From NCBI GenBank assembly GCA_027186245.1, contig CP114484.1, positions 3,422,501-3,486,500 on the forward strand: a stretch of DNA of 64,000 bases, written 5' to 3'. Positions 22,501 through 34,368 of the stretch are shown piece after piece (position 1 is the stretch's first letter; every line of letters starts with the position of its first letter). This stretch comes from Coriaria nepalensis (lineage: Eukaryota; Streptophyta; Magnoliopsida; Cucurbitales; Coriariaceae). Position numbers and translations under genes: made by a program. The notes under the pieces were generated by a model. That model was given only the letters and a program-made list of their open reading frames with translations. It was not told where the DNA came from and made no database searches.

Positions 22501-24820
22501 TTAATGGAAGACATTCATCCCAGCACGTCAATGTTAGTCTTTGACAACATAAGCATGTGGATTCAGGCTTAATCATAGAAAGAGAGACGAAAAAGACTTA
22601 ATCATAGAATAGTGAGTGGCATAGGCAGAGGCTATTGTTTGTGATTCATCTCAGTTGACAAAAAGCCATTACTATTTGTGTTTCATGAAGCAAACGACAA
22701 ATTATGACTTTTCAGCGACTAGCATGAATCACAAATAGTAAAAAAATTTGAATATATTAGTTATGAGAGTTTAAGGCTTTGTTTGGTAATATTTAAAAAA
22801 AAAATTTGCATTTTGAAAATTAGTTTTGAGGAGAGAATAAGCTTGGTAACTGTTTTTGTATTAATTTTTGTTTAAATAATATTCTTTTTTAAAAAAAATT
22901 TTGTGAGAAAAACAAAATATAAAAATTACAAATTATGGTTTTCTATATTTGTAAAAACTTTTTTTCAACTCTCTCTCCTTTCTTTCTCTACTATCTTTTT
23001 CTTTTTTCTCTCGCTCAAAGTAATACGGTGCAGTGTGCGGTTTTTAATTCTTTTTTTTTTAATGACAAAAAAAATATTTTTTTAATATCAACTCAATGTC
23101 ATTCAAGTGGGATATCCAACAAGATGAGTTATACACCAACAGTATAAGTCTTAACTTTTTGAATTCCAAATTTCTAATAAAATAACTTTTTGAATCGAAT
23201 AACACCACAATTATATAGATGGAGCTATCTGTGCCTAATGTTTGTGCTTATGGATCTACAAAATTTTAATTATTCGATATAATAAATATGAATAAAAAAA
23301 TATATGACAAAAATAAAAGAAGTAAATTATAAATATAAAAATATATATATATCATCCTCTTCCTTTAAGTCTTTTAGAGCATCCACTACATCCACTTCAA
23401 ATATCAATATCAACATTCAATCGGAAAAATAATCAATATCAATATCAGATGCTAGTTTACTCTACGGGTCAAAAGCCCCATCAACCCATCAAGTAAACTA
23501 GAAGTTATGATATTCGATAGGTCGAATGCCCTATCGACTTATCGAGTAAACTAAAAATTATGATACTCGACGGATCGAAAGCCCTTTCAACCCGTCGAGT
23601 AAACTAGAAGTTATGATAATTGAATGGTCGATGGGGCCTTTGACTTTTTCATGGCGAGTTTATTCTTGTCATTGTCTTCCTCTCACACTTTCATCGTCAA
23701 TTTGACTTTCTCTCATGCTTTCATTTCACGCTTCAAACTTTGACTTAGAGTTTTTGGTTTGATATTAATGTCTGCATTTTTCTATATGGGTTAAGGTCGT
23801 GATTCATGTTTTAATCGAATCAGATTGATGAGATCTATTTTGGTGACTTATGTTTCCACATTGTATATCTGAAATGGAGGTTTGAAATTAAGTTTTAAAT
23901 TTAAACTCATAATAGTAAGATTGGGTGTTAATATTTCAGTTGAAAAAAAAAATCGAATTAAAAAACCAAATAGATGTCAAATGGATTTTATATCTTAAAA
24001 AATATTTTTTAATTTCTAATTTTTTATAATTATTATAAAAATTGATTTTATAAATATAAATATAAAAAGTGTTGCCAAACATAACTTAAAATTGAATTAT
24101 ATTTTTAACCTTATCCATCTTTTCTAATTATTGCTTAAATAATGGTTTTCTCTTTCTTTTTCTTTATAGATTTTGGGATTCAAAACGAAGACAAATTGGC
24201 CAAATACCCTCTTTTCAATAGAGAGAGAGAGCATAATAAAAAATAAAATAAAATAAAAGGAAGACAAAAAGTTTATGTGTCAACTTAATCTTTAAACGAA
24301 TAAAATAAAGTAAATATTGATTATGTTTGTGGATTTTTCTTAACGAAATTTGGATTTTTAGTAATTATATTAAGTATTTAATTTTACATTTAAATTATAA
24401 TAAATTTTTAAATTTTTCTATCGACGAGTAAGAATTGTTAGTGAAAATAATGATGATGTGATGAAAACAAAAATGAAATAAAAAGAAAAAAATTTTAATT
24501 AAAATTAATATAAATAAAAATATAAATAAATAAATTTAATTTATAATTTATAATTATTTAACAAATATATATATATATATATAATTATTCTAACTATTTT
24601 TAATAAACTTAAAAATAACTATCTTTCATTCCATTCTGTGGTACGGTTTGTCTTAGTTTCCTTTACTTTTTTTACTTTTCTTACTTTCTAGTTCGTCTTT
24701 TTCCTTCAAAAAATAAAAATAAAACCCCACGTCTCCAGCAACTTCCGCCAGCCCCAGCTTCAATCGCAGCCGCTTACTGCGTCACCGTTTCCCCTAGCTC
24801 TCTCCAAATCGCTTGACTGA
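22500..24820. other. Gene-free AT-rich stretch
   Basis: No supported gene. It contains the three-unit palindromic repeat listed separately (23454-23620), a TA run at about 24569-24582 and many A/T tracts. The last 100 bp are the probable leader of the next gene. Confidence 0.5.
23454..23620. repeat. Three tandem ~54-bp units, each with a dyad
   Basis: The phrase aagtaaacta-gaagttatga recurs at about 23491, 23544 and 23597, a spacing of 53 bp. Each unit carries its own inverted repeat: 23454-23469 with 23484-23499 (13 of 16 paired), TCGATAGG/CCTATCGA at 23514-23537, and ACTCGACGG/CCGTCGAGT at 23565-23600. The unit function is unknown. Confidence 0.8.
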
Positions 24821-25716
24821 ATGAACAAGTAAGCTTCGGTTTCTTTGAACTTCTGTTTTCTTTCATAATCTGTATCTAAAGAAAGATGAACAAACTTCTA
24901 TACTCTTTCCTACTTTTTTTCTCTGCAAAAGTTAAGTTGAGATAATAGCTCCTTTAATTCGACCTGTTCGTATCCTCAATATTCTATTGCAAACTTGAAT
25001 AATGAAAAATATGTTTTTATACGATTTGAAGGTCTTGATTGGAAATGAGTTTTTGATTTTGAGCATAAAGGAGGAAAGAAGAGGACAATAAGTTCGATTT
25101 TGATTAAATAACTTGCGATTAATTATTATCTTCATATTTCTTTTTTTTTTTTTCTTTCTAAATTGTGATATAGAAGATTTGATATTTAAATTAATAAAGA
25201 TAATTGAAGTTTTATTGTAGTTATAAAAATTGAAGACATTCGTCATAATATTATCAAATTCGTGTTAATCCAGTTCCCTACTGTTAATCTAGTTTCTTTT
25301 TTCTTTTTTTTCTTTTAACTGCTCTATCTCCCGTAAATAAATCTAGTTTTGTAACTTCTCTCCCTCCTCTTTACGGTTGATTTGGTTAGCCGGAAAATTG
25401 AGATAGTTCGAGGCATCGTTGAGGATAATTTCTGGTCGTAGAGGGTTCCCGACGTGAGGTTTCGAATCAACTTCTTTGCTCTATTCAACATCCTTGCGAT
25501 GAATTCTTGTAGCTTTCCTATGATTTTTTTTGTTATTTTAATTTTCACAAAGGATCTTGATTGTTTGGATCAGATCTGATAGTTTTTGGTCAAGTTATAT
25601 AGGGAGAATTAGGGTTTGTGATTGCTTTGTCTGGTTTACTTGGAATGAATTTGAATGATATATTGTAATTTAGGGCTTCTTTGTTGTGTGTACTTTTGTA
25701 TAGGAAGACGGCATGA
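24821..25716 (+). other. Probable six-codon upstream frame split by a leader intron
   Basis: An ATG at 24821 is followed by a GTAAGC donor at 24829 and an acceptor TATAG at 25699-25703. If spliced there, the leader encodes a peptide of six codons whose TGA (25714-25716) overlaps the main ATG (25713-25715) as ATGA. This geometry favours termination-reinitiation. It rests on the predicted leader intron. Confidence 0.4.
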
Positions 25717-27751
25717 TATCTGGGACTGGCGGCCATTCAGGGTTTTTGGTAAGGAATAAACACTTGTCGTGGTGTTTATCGGAAGTGAGAAATCATCAGT
25801 TTCATATGATACTAGACGAGATTGGTATGGAGGAGGTAGAAAAGTTACCCGGAAATGACAGTGTGGAAGATGTGAATTGGCTTTGTTCGCTTTCAGAGTC
25901 GGAGCTTGTAAGTTTTATGAAAATAAAAGGCACTCATTTGTCAATGAGAAATTTTTCTTATTGGATTTGGTATGGCAAATAACCAGGAATTGAGTTTGAT
26001 GACTATTTGTTTTGATGCTGTTGGTTTTTTTTTTTTTTTTTTTTTCCGTGCTTATGATATGATTTCTGTGACAGAATATGCTGATTAGCTTAAAAATCAT
26101 GGTCCTTCAAAGAGCAAAAATTATCGGTCATGATGATCTAGCCAAGAAGTTTGATTTAAAGACCCTTAGAGCCATTGGTATGCCTTACATTCATGCTTTT
26201 CTGTGTTAAGAACTTAAATATTTTTGTCCTTTGATTATAAAACCTTATTCAATTCTGTATATACCACTAAAATGGACATGCCTTATGACTATCTGTTCAA
26301 CCAATTCAAAGTTGAATCACACAAGTTGTTTGAGATGTTAAGTTCTATTTTGTTCAGTCTGATGACTTTTAACATAGTACTGCCAAAATTGAGATTCATG
26401 TCATGATTCTCTCTCGGTCATAAAAGAGGCTTCTTTTTTGTTGGAGTTCATCTCTTTTATCCAATCTTCATGTTTAGTAAATAAGCACAGTATCTTTTAT
26501 CCAATCTTCATGTTTAGTAAATAAGCACAGTATGAGCGACTCAAGATTGAATTAAAAAATTTGTTTGTATTATTCAAATTCAGAAGGAGAAGCTGATGAA
26601 ATAATATTTTAAATACTAGAAAATCCCAACCCATTATTTTAGTGGCCAGACCAAATCCAAAAGTGGTAGTCAAGCCATAAAAGTCTTAATATGTATTGTA
26701 AATGTTATAATTCAAGCAATAAAGAATGAGAAATAGAAGATTCGTTTTTCTTCGTTTGCATTTAGAAACATGGTTGGTTTTAAATAGATTAGTCTTCCAT
26801 CTGCTTAGTCATTCTAGTTTGTGATGTTCAATGTTGATAGTAAGGTTAAATATCAGTAACATCTTACTCTGGCTATTTCTTTTCTGATGATCATCTTCAT
26901 GCTACTAAAACAGCTTGACTTATAATTCACCGTGCAGTTCTGAAAATAATTTTCTGCACGCAGGCACCATCTTGATGGAATATTTCGAGGGGCAACTTAG
27001 AAATAAATCAAGTAATACTGATCTTGCCGAGTTTGATGAATTAATCAACAATTCCAGTTTACTGAAACTGAATTCTGGGAGTTTCATGTCTCTTGAAGAG
27101 TTGAAAGCAAGTATTGGTTGCAGTGAGAGAAAGTAAACTACAAAAAGTTTGGTTGAAACTCTAAGGTTGTCTAGTATGATTTTCCCTTAAAACGTCAATT
27201 ATATTCTATGTTTCTATTCAGACAAAAGAAATATTGACTATCATTAAGGGAAGTAGAAAATGTATTTAATCATTGCTTGAAGAAATTCTACCATGTGTAT
27301 TCCTCTTCACCTGGCAAACAGAAGAGCTTAAAAAATAACCAAACTAAGAAATAACAGTAACCACCTTTATATATTTGCTTCAAAGAATTGTATATCCAAA
27401 CTTGCCAATGAAGCCTAAGGGACTATTGAATAAAACACAAAAGTATACATTTCTTGTATGTGTATGTATAGGAATATCTCTATACGACACAAGTCAGGAA
27501 AGTCTCATCAGATCGCCTTAATGCTCTAGACTTTCCTTTCCTTAGTAACAGTTTTCTTTTGATACTCTCTTCATGCTATTTGCTTTAGGCAATAGTGTCT
27601 CGAATCCTTGTTGAAATACTTCTGAATCTTTTCGTACTCGTCTAATTACCTTGTTGAAATAATGCCTATGTATAGGATTGAAGGAAAGGTTGCTTCGATA
27701 AAAGCATCTCAAGGAAAGATTGCTGCCATAGAAGAAGATGTTGAAGCTTGA
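25713..27751 (+). CDS. Unrecognised 180-aa protein, four coding exons
   Basis: Exons 25713-25907, 26075-26177, 26964-27132 and 27676-27751 join in frame with GT-AG introns to give 180 aa. I do not recognise the family. The protein has no signal peptide, no membrane segment and few Cys. Its middle (about 53-115) is regular and probably helical, with WLCSLSESELNMLISLKIMV, then QRAKIIGHDDLAKKFDLK and LRAIGTILMEYFEGQL. The C-terminus (about 155-180) is a short charged helix with KIEGKVASIKASQGKIAAIE. Even spacing of hydrophobic residues suggests a coiled-coil or helical-bundle subunit; that is inference. The exon structure and clean splice signals make it a real gene. The third exon would end in a TAA three bases after the donor if not spliced. 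Intron 2 of the coding part holds a perfect 40-bp tandem duplication (26453-26532). Confidence 0.7.
26453..26532. repeat. Perfect 40-bp tandem duplication in an intron
   Basis: Two identical 40-bp copies (starting tcttttatccaatcttcatg) lie side by side. Perfect identity in non-coding DNA means a recent event or possibly an assembly artefact. Confidence 0.9.
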
Positions 27752-28498
27752 AGAATATGAACTTCACATAATTGTAAAGAGAGAAGACTAGGCCTTCTCT
27801 GAAATTTTGAGTTTTCTAGGGGCTAATTCATACAATAGGCTGTATGGATATGTTGTTGTAGTTTGACTTTTCTCCCCATAATATCCATCACATGGATCAA
27901 TTTATTACATTCTCTCTGTAACACAGATATTGATTCAATTTTGTAGCTTCAACCTTTTCTCTAACAAAGCATACATTCTTTAGGTTTTCAGAATCTGCGT
28001 TTTACCCATTTTTTTTCTTTATTTTTTATAATATATTAATATGTACGAGTAGAGTGTCCTTATTTTTTCAGTCATTTAGATTAAGCTAATTCTTAATTGA
28101 GATGTTAGGTCACGATCAAATTCACCTAGTGTTTCAGAAGATTATATATACATATATATATATATATAAAGTGAAAAGATCCAATTATTTAAAAATCAAG
28201 GCAAAATTGAAAAAATTCTCAAATTAAATTTTATCTCGATTATAAATTTCAATTTTATAGATAACATTTTGGGACCAACAAGTGCCTTTGAAGACTGAAG
28301 AGTGCACCAAAGTGCTAATCATCTTGACATAAAAACACATTACAAACAAAGTTATCAAATACGAAAAGAGGATAAAAGAAATAGGTTTCGTATGTGTGTA
28401 TAACCCCCAAAAAATCAGAGTTTAGCAACCCCACGATATTTGTGTTCTTAAGTTTTATAGGTGCAAGAATTAGAATAAGAAATTATTGCTTCTCTGCA
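27752..28498. other. Intergenic region between convergent genes
   Basis: This lies between the ends of two genes transcribed towards each other, so it holds both 3' untranslated parts. An AT dinucleotide run lies at about 28143-28168. Nothing else is recognisable. Confidence 0.5.
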
Positions 28499-30644
28499 TC
28501 ATGTAGAAGAAGAGCTTCCTTCCAACCAGAGCTTTGAAGATAGCCATGAGCAAACTTCGTCCATTTCTTCTGGTATAGTGTAGTGCCCGAGTCTGCATTT
28601 GAGGCCGAGAAACCATTTGAATATTTTCGTTTTACTCAGAAATCTAACCCCCCTTACAAAAGAGTTAATTTAAACTTCATGATATTGCATACCCGTTATA
28701 GGATTTGAACGTCACGTCTTTAAATCCGTTTGAATTTAAGGCTGTGGACGATTTTTCACCGAATTTATAGAGAACCACATCAACTGCAATAAGGACAGAA
28801 AACCGATCATAAGTGGAAAGAACGTTATGCTGGAAATCCCTTTACAAAAAGATATGACTCATTTAAGAAATGGATCGGATGATGTACATTCTGCAGGGAG
28901 AATCTGTTCTATCCTCTGAAGTGAAAATAATAAACAAATGGCACTTGAATATTTATGTTAACAGTTTTACCTTTTCCATGACAGAGCAAAATAGGCAAGG
29001 ATGCTGCACGGCGGCTCACTGCTTCTTCCTTCCCTTCCAACTTGTTATTTAATGTCCTGGTCCAATGGAGAATTAACTACAAAACACACAAAATATGTCT
29101 GAATGAAAAGAGTAATTAATTAAGGAGCTAACTTAGCACATGGAAGCCAGCCACTGAGGCCAACAACGGCACTCAAATTAGCTGGGAACTGATTTCCATT
29201 TTCAAATTTTCCAGTAGTAAAGCATGTTGCTGAGTACAGGGCCATAGCTGCACCCATACTGAACCCTCCTACTCCAAGTTTTACTGTAATAACCAAAAAA
29301 AAAAAAGGATTTTAAATATTTTATTTTCTCAAAACATTCATAATCAGAGTCACATATAATATCAAATAATAAACAAATCAAATCCAAGAAATAAATCTAT
29401 AAGAGAGAAGCTTACTGTCAGATGGCTCGGTTGACAACAAATTGGCAACATGAGTTGCTGAAGCATCCAAGCCGTCCAAATCATCAGGAGCATCTTCAGA
29501 AAGATCTCCAAACGTTGAACCCTGATTTTATATGAAAAATTCCAATTCGAACATAATTAGTAATGAGATTCGACAGCTATTTTTCATAGGAACCGTAAAC
29601 AAGAGAGGAATCTTTGTGGACTCACATGTTGATATTTTCATACAATCTTAGTTATACTAATTATGCTATTTTTAAATCCAAAGAAATTTAATTGGAAAAC
29701 AAACTTACAAGCGGTGGAAGGAAAACCGCCAAATATAGATATGGATTGAGTAGGTGCTGTTGGGCATATCCATTTAATCTGCATCATACAATCTTACCCT
29801 CATATCCATAAAATCATCATCATCATCATTAAAACCCATTCCCATTATTTTCGGGGCTCATATCCATAAAACCATTTAATTAAAAAAAAAAAAAGAATCA
29901 TGAATTTGTTATCTTACATTTGGTAGAGGAAGTGTTTCAAGACGCTGGGACCAGCTGCAAACCAAAGTCAGAATATACACGAACAATCAAGTCTGTATTT
30001 TGCACAATATACCCGGGATGAGATTGATAAATTCTAGGCTACACATGGACTTGGAGTATGTACTCCCAGCGATTGGGATTATGCCAGTTTGATATCAAAA
30101 AGTGATTACTTGGCATGATGATCCCAGTAGATCGGGTATACACTCTATCTTGAGCTGAAAACTTTAAGCTCCCAAAAAATTATACATACTAGCCATAACC
30201 CCCAAATTTAAACTAGTAAATGTTAAATTTTGAGGGTTATGCATTGTTGTTATAAGTTTGGGGGGGTTTTGGCTAGTATGTATATTTTTTGGGGGGGCTT
30301 AAAGTTTTAAGCTCCACTATCTTTTATAGCCTAAGTTTCCTCTTTCAGACTTGTGAAGTGCAATGTCCTTTCAAAGTTTACCTTGCACCATTATCGCCAA
30401 GACCATGGAGCCAAACGACAGTGGCTTGATGCTTACCTTTGGGCCTAACCACGTAGGTCCTACCAAACTCAAATGCCTTTCTAGCAGCAGCTATAGTACC
30501 ACCTTAACCAAAAACAAAACAACATAATATTAGGAGGAGGAAAAAAACACAGTAAGAAAAACCCAATGGAAGGAAAGCGTATGTGAAGTTGACAGATTGA
30601 AAATTAAACTGACTAGAGCCAAAGGAAGGACCGGTCAAATTCAT
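28499..30644 (-). CDS. Acyl-protein thioesterase / carboxylesterase (alpha/beta-hydrolase), frame-broken in exon 5
   Basis: Nine minus-strand exons: 30644-30614, 30502-30382, 29954-29918, 29778-29709, 29521-29416, 29283-29133, 29056-28971, 28783-28693, 28592-28499. The product would be 261 aa, near the usual length for plant APT/SOBER1-like enzymes, which remove fatty-acyl groups from proteins. Family marks are FEFGRTYVVRPKGKHQATVV, WLHGLGDNG, the nucleophile Ser130 in GGFSMGAAMALY, Asp202 in VDVVLYKFGEKS and His234 in GLGHYTIPEEMDEVCSWL. Two oddities are visible. Exon 5 from its normal acceptor carries one extra T (GTTTGG where the family frame needs GTTGG) and meets a stop at once. A downstream AG (GGAG/ATC) would restore frame but delete the conserved Trp-Phe segment. 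Also, the usual GDDVV is VDVV, one residue shorter. The gene may be decaying, or the base may be a sequence error. Confidence 0.85.
30168..30308. repeat. Foldback inverted repeat in intron 2 of the thioesterase gene
   Basis: Arms of about 45 bp (30168-30210 and about 30256-30308) are near-complementary: actttaagctcccaaaaaat pairs with its reverse complement around 30285-30308, and tatacatactagccataacc pairs with 30266-30284. The loop is about 45 bp. It looks like a small MITE-type element or an intronic hairpin; no target duplication was established. Confidence 0.75.
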
Positions 30645-31270
30645 ATTTTTAGGCTTCACAGAACAACAGCACCAAGCACACCGCCCCAGTGATCAGCAAA
30701 TTGAATCCAAATAGATCCTGAGATATCACCATTTATTTAATTAAGAATTTGAAAAGAAATCAGTTTGAACATTGTAGATAAAATGAACCTCAATTCGTTG
30801 CCCAGGACGTAGCTCATAATTACTATTCAAATCCAAGAGAACCCTAATTAAGATCGAGAATCAATCCGGAAAAGTTCTTATAAATCCTAAAAATTTATTA
30901 CACAAATTTACAGTTTTTACACCTAAAGGAATATCCAATATATGGATTTGAAAATAAAATAAAGCTACCCATTAAAAATTCATGAGCACCCATTACTGAA
31001 AAAACCAAAGCATAACTCCTGGATGTGAGAGAGAGAGAGAGAGTCCATAACTATGCGAATCAAATTAAAGATAAGCAAATTATTAAGTAGAAATTGAGGG
31101 AAGGTTTTGGAGGGTGGTTTTAGCGCATTAATTAATAACAAAGTACAAACCTTGGGCCGCTGCTCCCTTCGAGTTTCAACAACTGATGACTCTCTCTCTC
31201 CTCTTCTCCTCTCTGTCTCTCGTTGATGCGATTTTTTTATCTCTCTGTAAGCATTCTTCGGCACTTCGCA
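30645..31270 (-). other. Leader region of the thioesterase gene
   Basis: The minus strand from about 31270 to 31150 is rich in AG/CT repeats and Arg codons, and ends in AAG/GTTTGT at about 31151, a plausible leader-exon donor. It would splice to an exon upstream of the ATG at 30644. A 94-codon frame (31264-30980) runs over this leader but is low in complexity and not credible as a gene. Confidence 0.4.
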
Positions 31271-34200
31271 GAGGCTACCAGAATGTGGGTAGTTTCATCG
31301 TAAGTCGTGTATCCCATTCGAGATCATGCTTTAGTTTACGTTTGACCTGTTAGATTCAGAAAGTCATACTTCTTGACGGTTGAGATCAAGTAAATATTTA
31401 ATGTAATTTAAATAAATATAATTTAATATAATTTACTATTAAAATTTAATCTAAATAAAAAGGAATTTATTATAATAGTTTGACTTCATTAAATATAATT
31501 AGCTAGACTACAAATTACGATCTTATTATAATCATTTGACCTTATCAAGTATATTAAGATAACATTTTAGACTATAAGTTACATCAAATTGGATGATCTC
31601 TCTCCAAGTTAATTATTTAGAATTTTACTTATAAAAAGTCCTTAAATTATTAAAATATATTTATATATTTATTATAAAATAACTAAAAATATCATTATAT
31701 TATATATATATATATATTATAAGAAATAAAATAATTTTTTTAAAAAAAATTGAAATGATATAAATTAATTTTTATAAATATGACTTAATTTTAAAATTTT
31801 TTTAAAAATATATAATTTCATATTTATATTTATTATTAAAGTTTTTAAATTTATTTTTAATATTTAAAAAAATTATATTCTTTAATAATTACAATTAATT
31901 TTAATTTTTAATTTTATTTATTATTTATTAATTATAAAAAACTTTAAATTTTAGTTTTATCTAAATATAGCACGAGCCGCCTCTTAGATGCCACTAGATC
32001 GAGTCAATATTTTTCTCGTGGACAGCATTTACAGTTCATGCTACACAACGAATTTATTCTCTGCCCTCTATATTTCTATGGGACCTTAATTTTAGTCAAA
32101 TAAAAGTTTACTCTCAAAATTTTGAATAATTATATTAAGCGCCCAACAATTAAAAGAAATTATAATTCGCCATCAATGTTGTTATTTTGTGACAACTCAG
32201 TTAAATGCTTGACACGTAATCATCAAATTTTTACCTCTTTACCTTTTCTAATTCCTCTCTCTGATATTCAAATTTTACTTTGAAACCCATATTTTAGAGA
32301 GAGGGAGAGGTAGGAAGCAATGGTAGTGCAAGTGAAGTGATAACAAAAAAAAAAAAAAAATCACTTTATAGTTTTTTTATATTTCAATTTTTTTGAATTC
32401 AGCCACTTGTAATTTTTGATTAATTTTTTAATTTATATGTAGTTTAAATGAATTTTTTTATTTTATCTGATCTATTTTTTGATTGATGTGACATATTAAT
32501 ATATAGTGTATTTTCTTTTATGTATTTATTATTTTCTTTTATAATCTATTTTTTTAATGGAAAAATTAATGGAAAAAAAAAAGAAGGAAACCCAATTCGG
32601 TTTCTCATAAAAAAAAATGAGTCAAAATGATTCGGCATTTTTTTTGAAAAAAAATTGATCGAAATGATTTAATTTATTTGCGATGTATCCAAATTAAATT
32701 GATTTTTCATAAGAAATGAGATATGATCCAAATCAATACAATCATTCTAAAAAAGCAAGAGGTGATCGATCTAGTTCTTTTTCATGAAGAATCGAATTTG
32801 ATAAATCTGGTTTATTTTCTTCCAACTTAAAAACCAAAAATAAAAATCGAATCAACCCACCATTGGAGGTCTAGTTCAAAATTTGATTTTTTTTTTCAAG
32901 ACCTTATTCATCTTCTTAACAAAGAAGATTAACTTGAATTAATAAGATTTGGTTCTTTAGAGAAAGAATCAGATCAATTAGGTTCCTTTGATTGTTTCGA
33001 TTGTTTTTTTCTAGTAAAATAGTTGAGTCATCTCAATCTAGAGTATAAAAAATAATAATAAATTAATAAAAGAAAAAAGTAGAATAATTCTTTTGAATTG
33101 ATTTTTACTTTTATTTTTTTTGGACTAAATTATAAATTTCTTAACTTTTTTAGAGTCAAATTAAACATTTTAATTTGTTATAAGTAAATTTAGTACTTTT
33201 ATTTATTTTTTGATTTTCTTTTTCACTCTTCACTACTCTTTCCTTGCTCACCTTTCATCTTCTATTTCTTTATACACTATGCGTATGATTCTTACTCTCT
33301 TAAGAAATTTCTTTGATTGAAATTTGAGTTTTCATAAGAAATTATGAAATTTTTTATGTGAGAGCGATCGCAAAAAAAATAAAAAAACATTATTTACAGA
33401 AATATGATAACTTTAATTTTATTGATTTCAAATTTTTAAACGAACTTAAGTAGTTCAGTACCTCTATCTCAATTATATAAATCAAACAAAAAAACTAATG
33501 TAACCATCATATATTATATATTAAACATTAAAAATAAAATTTTTGATAATATATATTTACCAAATTATAAGAATTTCAATTTAGCCCCGTAATATTGAAA
33601 TCATATTCCACCCCTAATATGATTATAATAAAGATTATAACAAAGGTTGGAGTGCGTACACATCATACATCAGATTTTTCCTACAAAATCCAGGCCTATC
33701 GGGATCAATTTGATTGTTCCAATAGCTGTCTTTTCCATGCTTTTGAACGATAAAATCGACCTTGAATACTAAGTCAAACTTGTAGGCTTAGTAGTAGGTC
33801 TCCATTTAGTTAAGTTATTCATATTCTACTTTCAGAACTAATTACACATTTGGTCCTTAAGAAAGATGTGCATGAGAAACGCTCTTCAATCTTTTGGCCA
33901 AGTAAAACAAGACCCTAATTTTATGTAATTAGTCAACCAAGAAATTGAAGTGGAAAATGATGCTATGGACAGGTATATATATATATATATGTTAAGACTA
34001 GAAGTTTTGGTAAACTTCTTGGCTGTTTCATATGAACCAAATACTAAATCAACACTGAAAATTAACGACTTGGACAAACATTTAAGAATACACAACTGCC
34101 TTACCTGCCCTTCAATTCTTATTACTCCATACAAACGTGTAATGTCAAACAAAAAATAAAGGTACTTTATTAATTTATTTAATTAATTAGACAATATTGT

Positions 34201-34343
34201 ATATATATATATATATAAATAAATACACAAATATCTTTTTATTTCTAGGTTCTGATTCTGACATGGAAAAATTGATGTATGTAGGAGGTTAATATTCCAC
34301 CCACCTCTCTCGCTTGAATGAAGAAAGAATCAATGAAGCTTCA
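31271..34343. other. Gene-free AT-rich stretch
   Basis: Very AT-rich. Two similar segments near 31460-31500 and 31515-31555 (tataatagtttgac / tataatcatttgac) form a degenerate direct repeat. TA runs lie at about 31700-31718, 33974-33990 and 34199-34217. No protein-like frame was found. The last TA run (34199-34217) could act as a TATA element for the receptor kinase. Confidence 0.5.
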
Positions 34344-34368
34344 ATGGAGGACAAGAAAACCAACATAG
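34318..34368 (+). other. Short upstream frame overlapping the kinase start
   Basis: An out-of-frame ATG 26 nt before the kinase ATG opens 16 codons and ends at a TAG at 34366-34368, past the main start. If transcribed it would compete with the main start. Confidence 0.35.

Noticed and set aside
30980..31264. 94-codon minus-strand frame upstream of the thioesterase
   Set aside because: It is a low-complexity leader region crossing a probable splice donor, with no homology seen.
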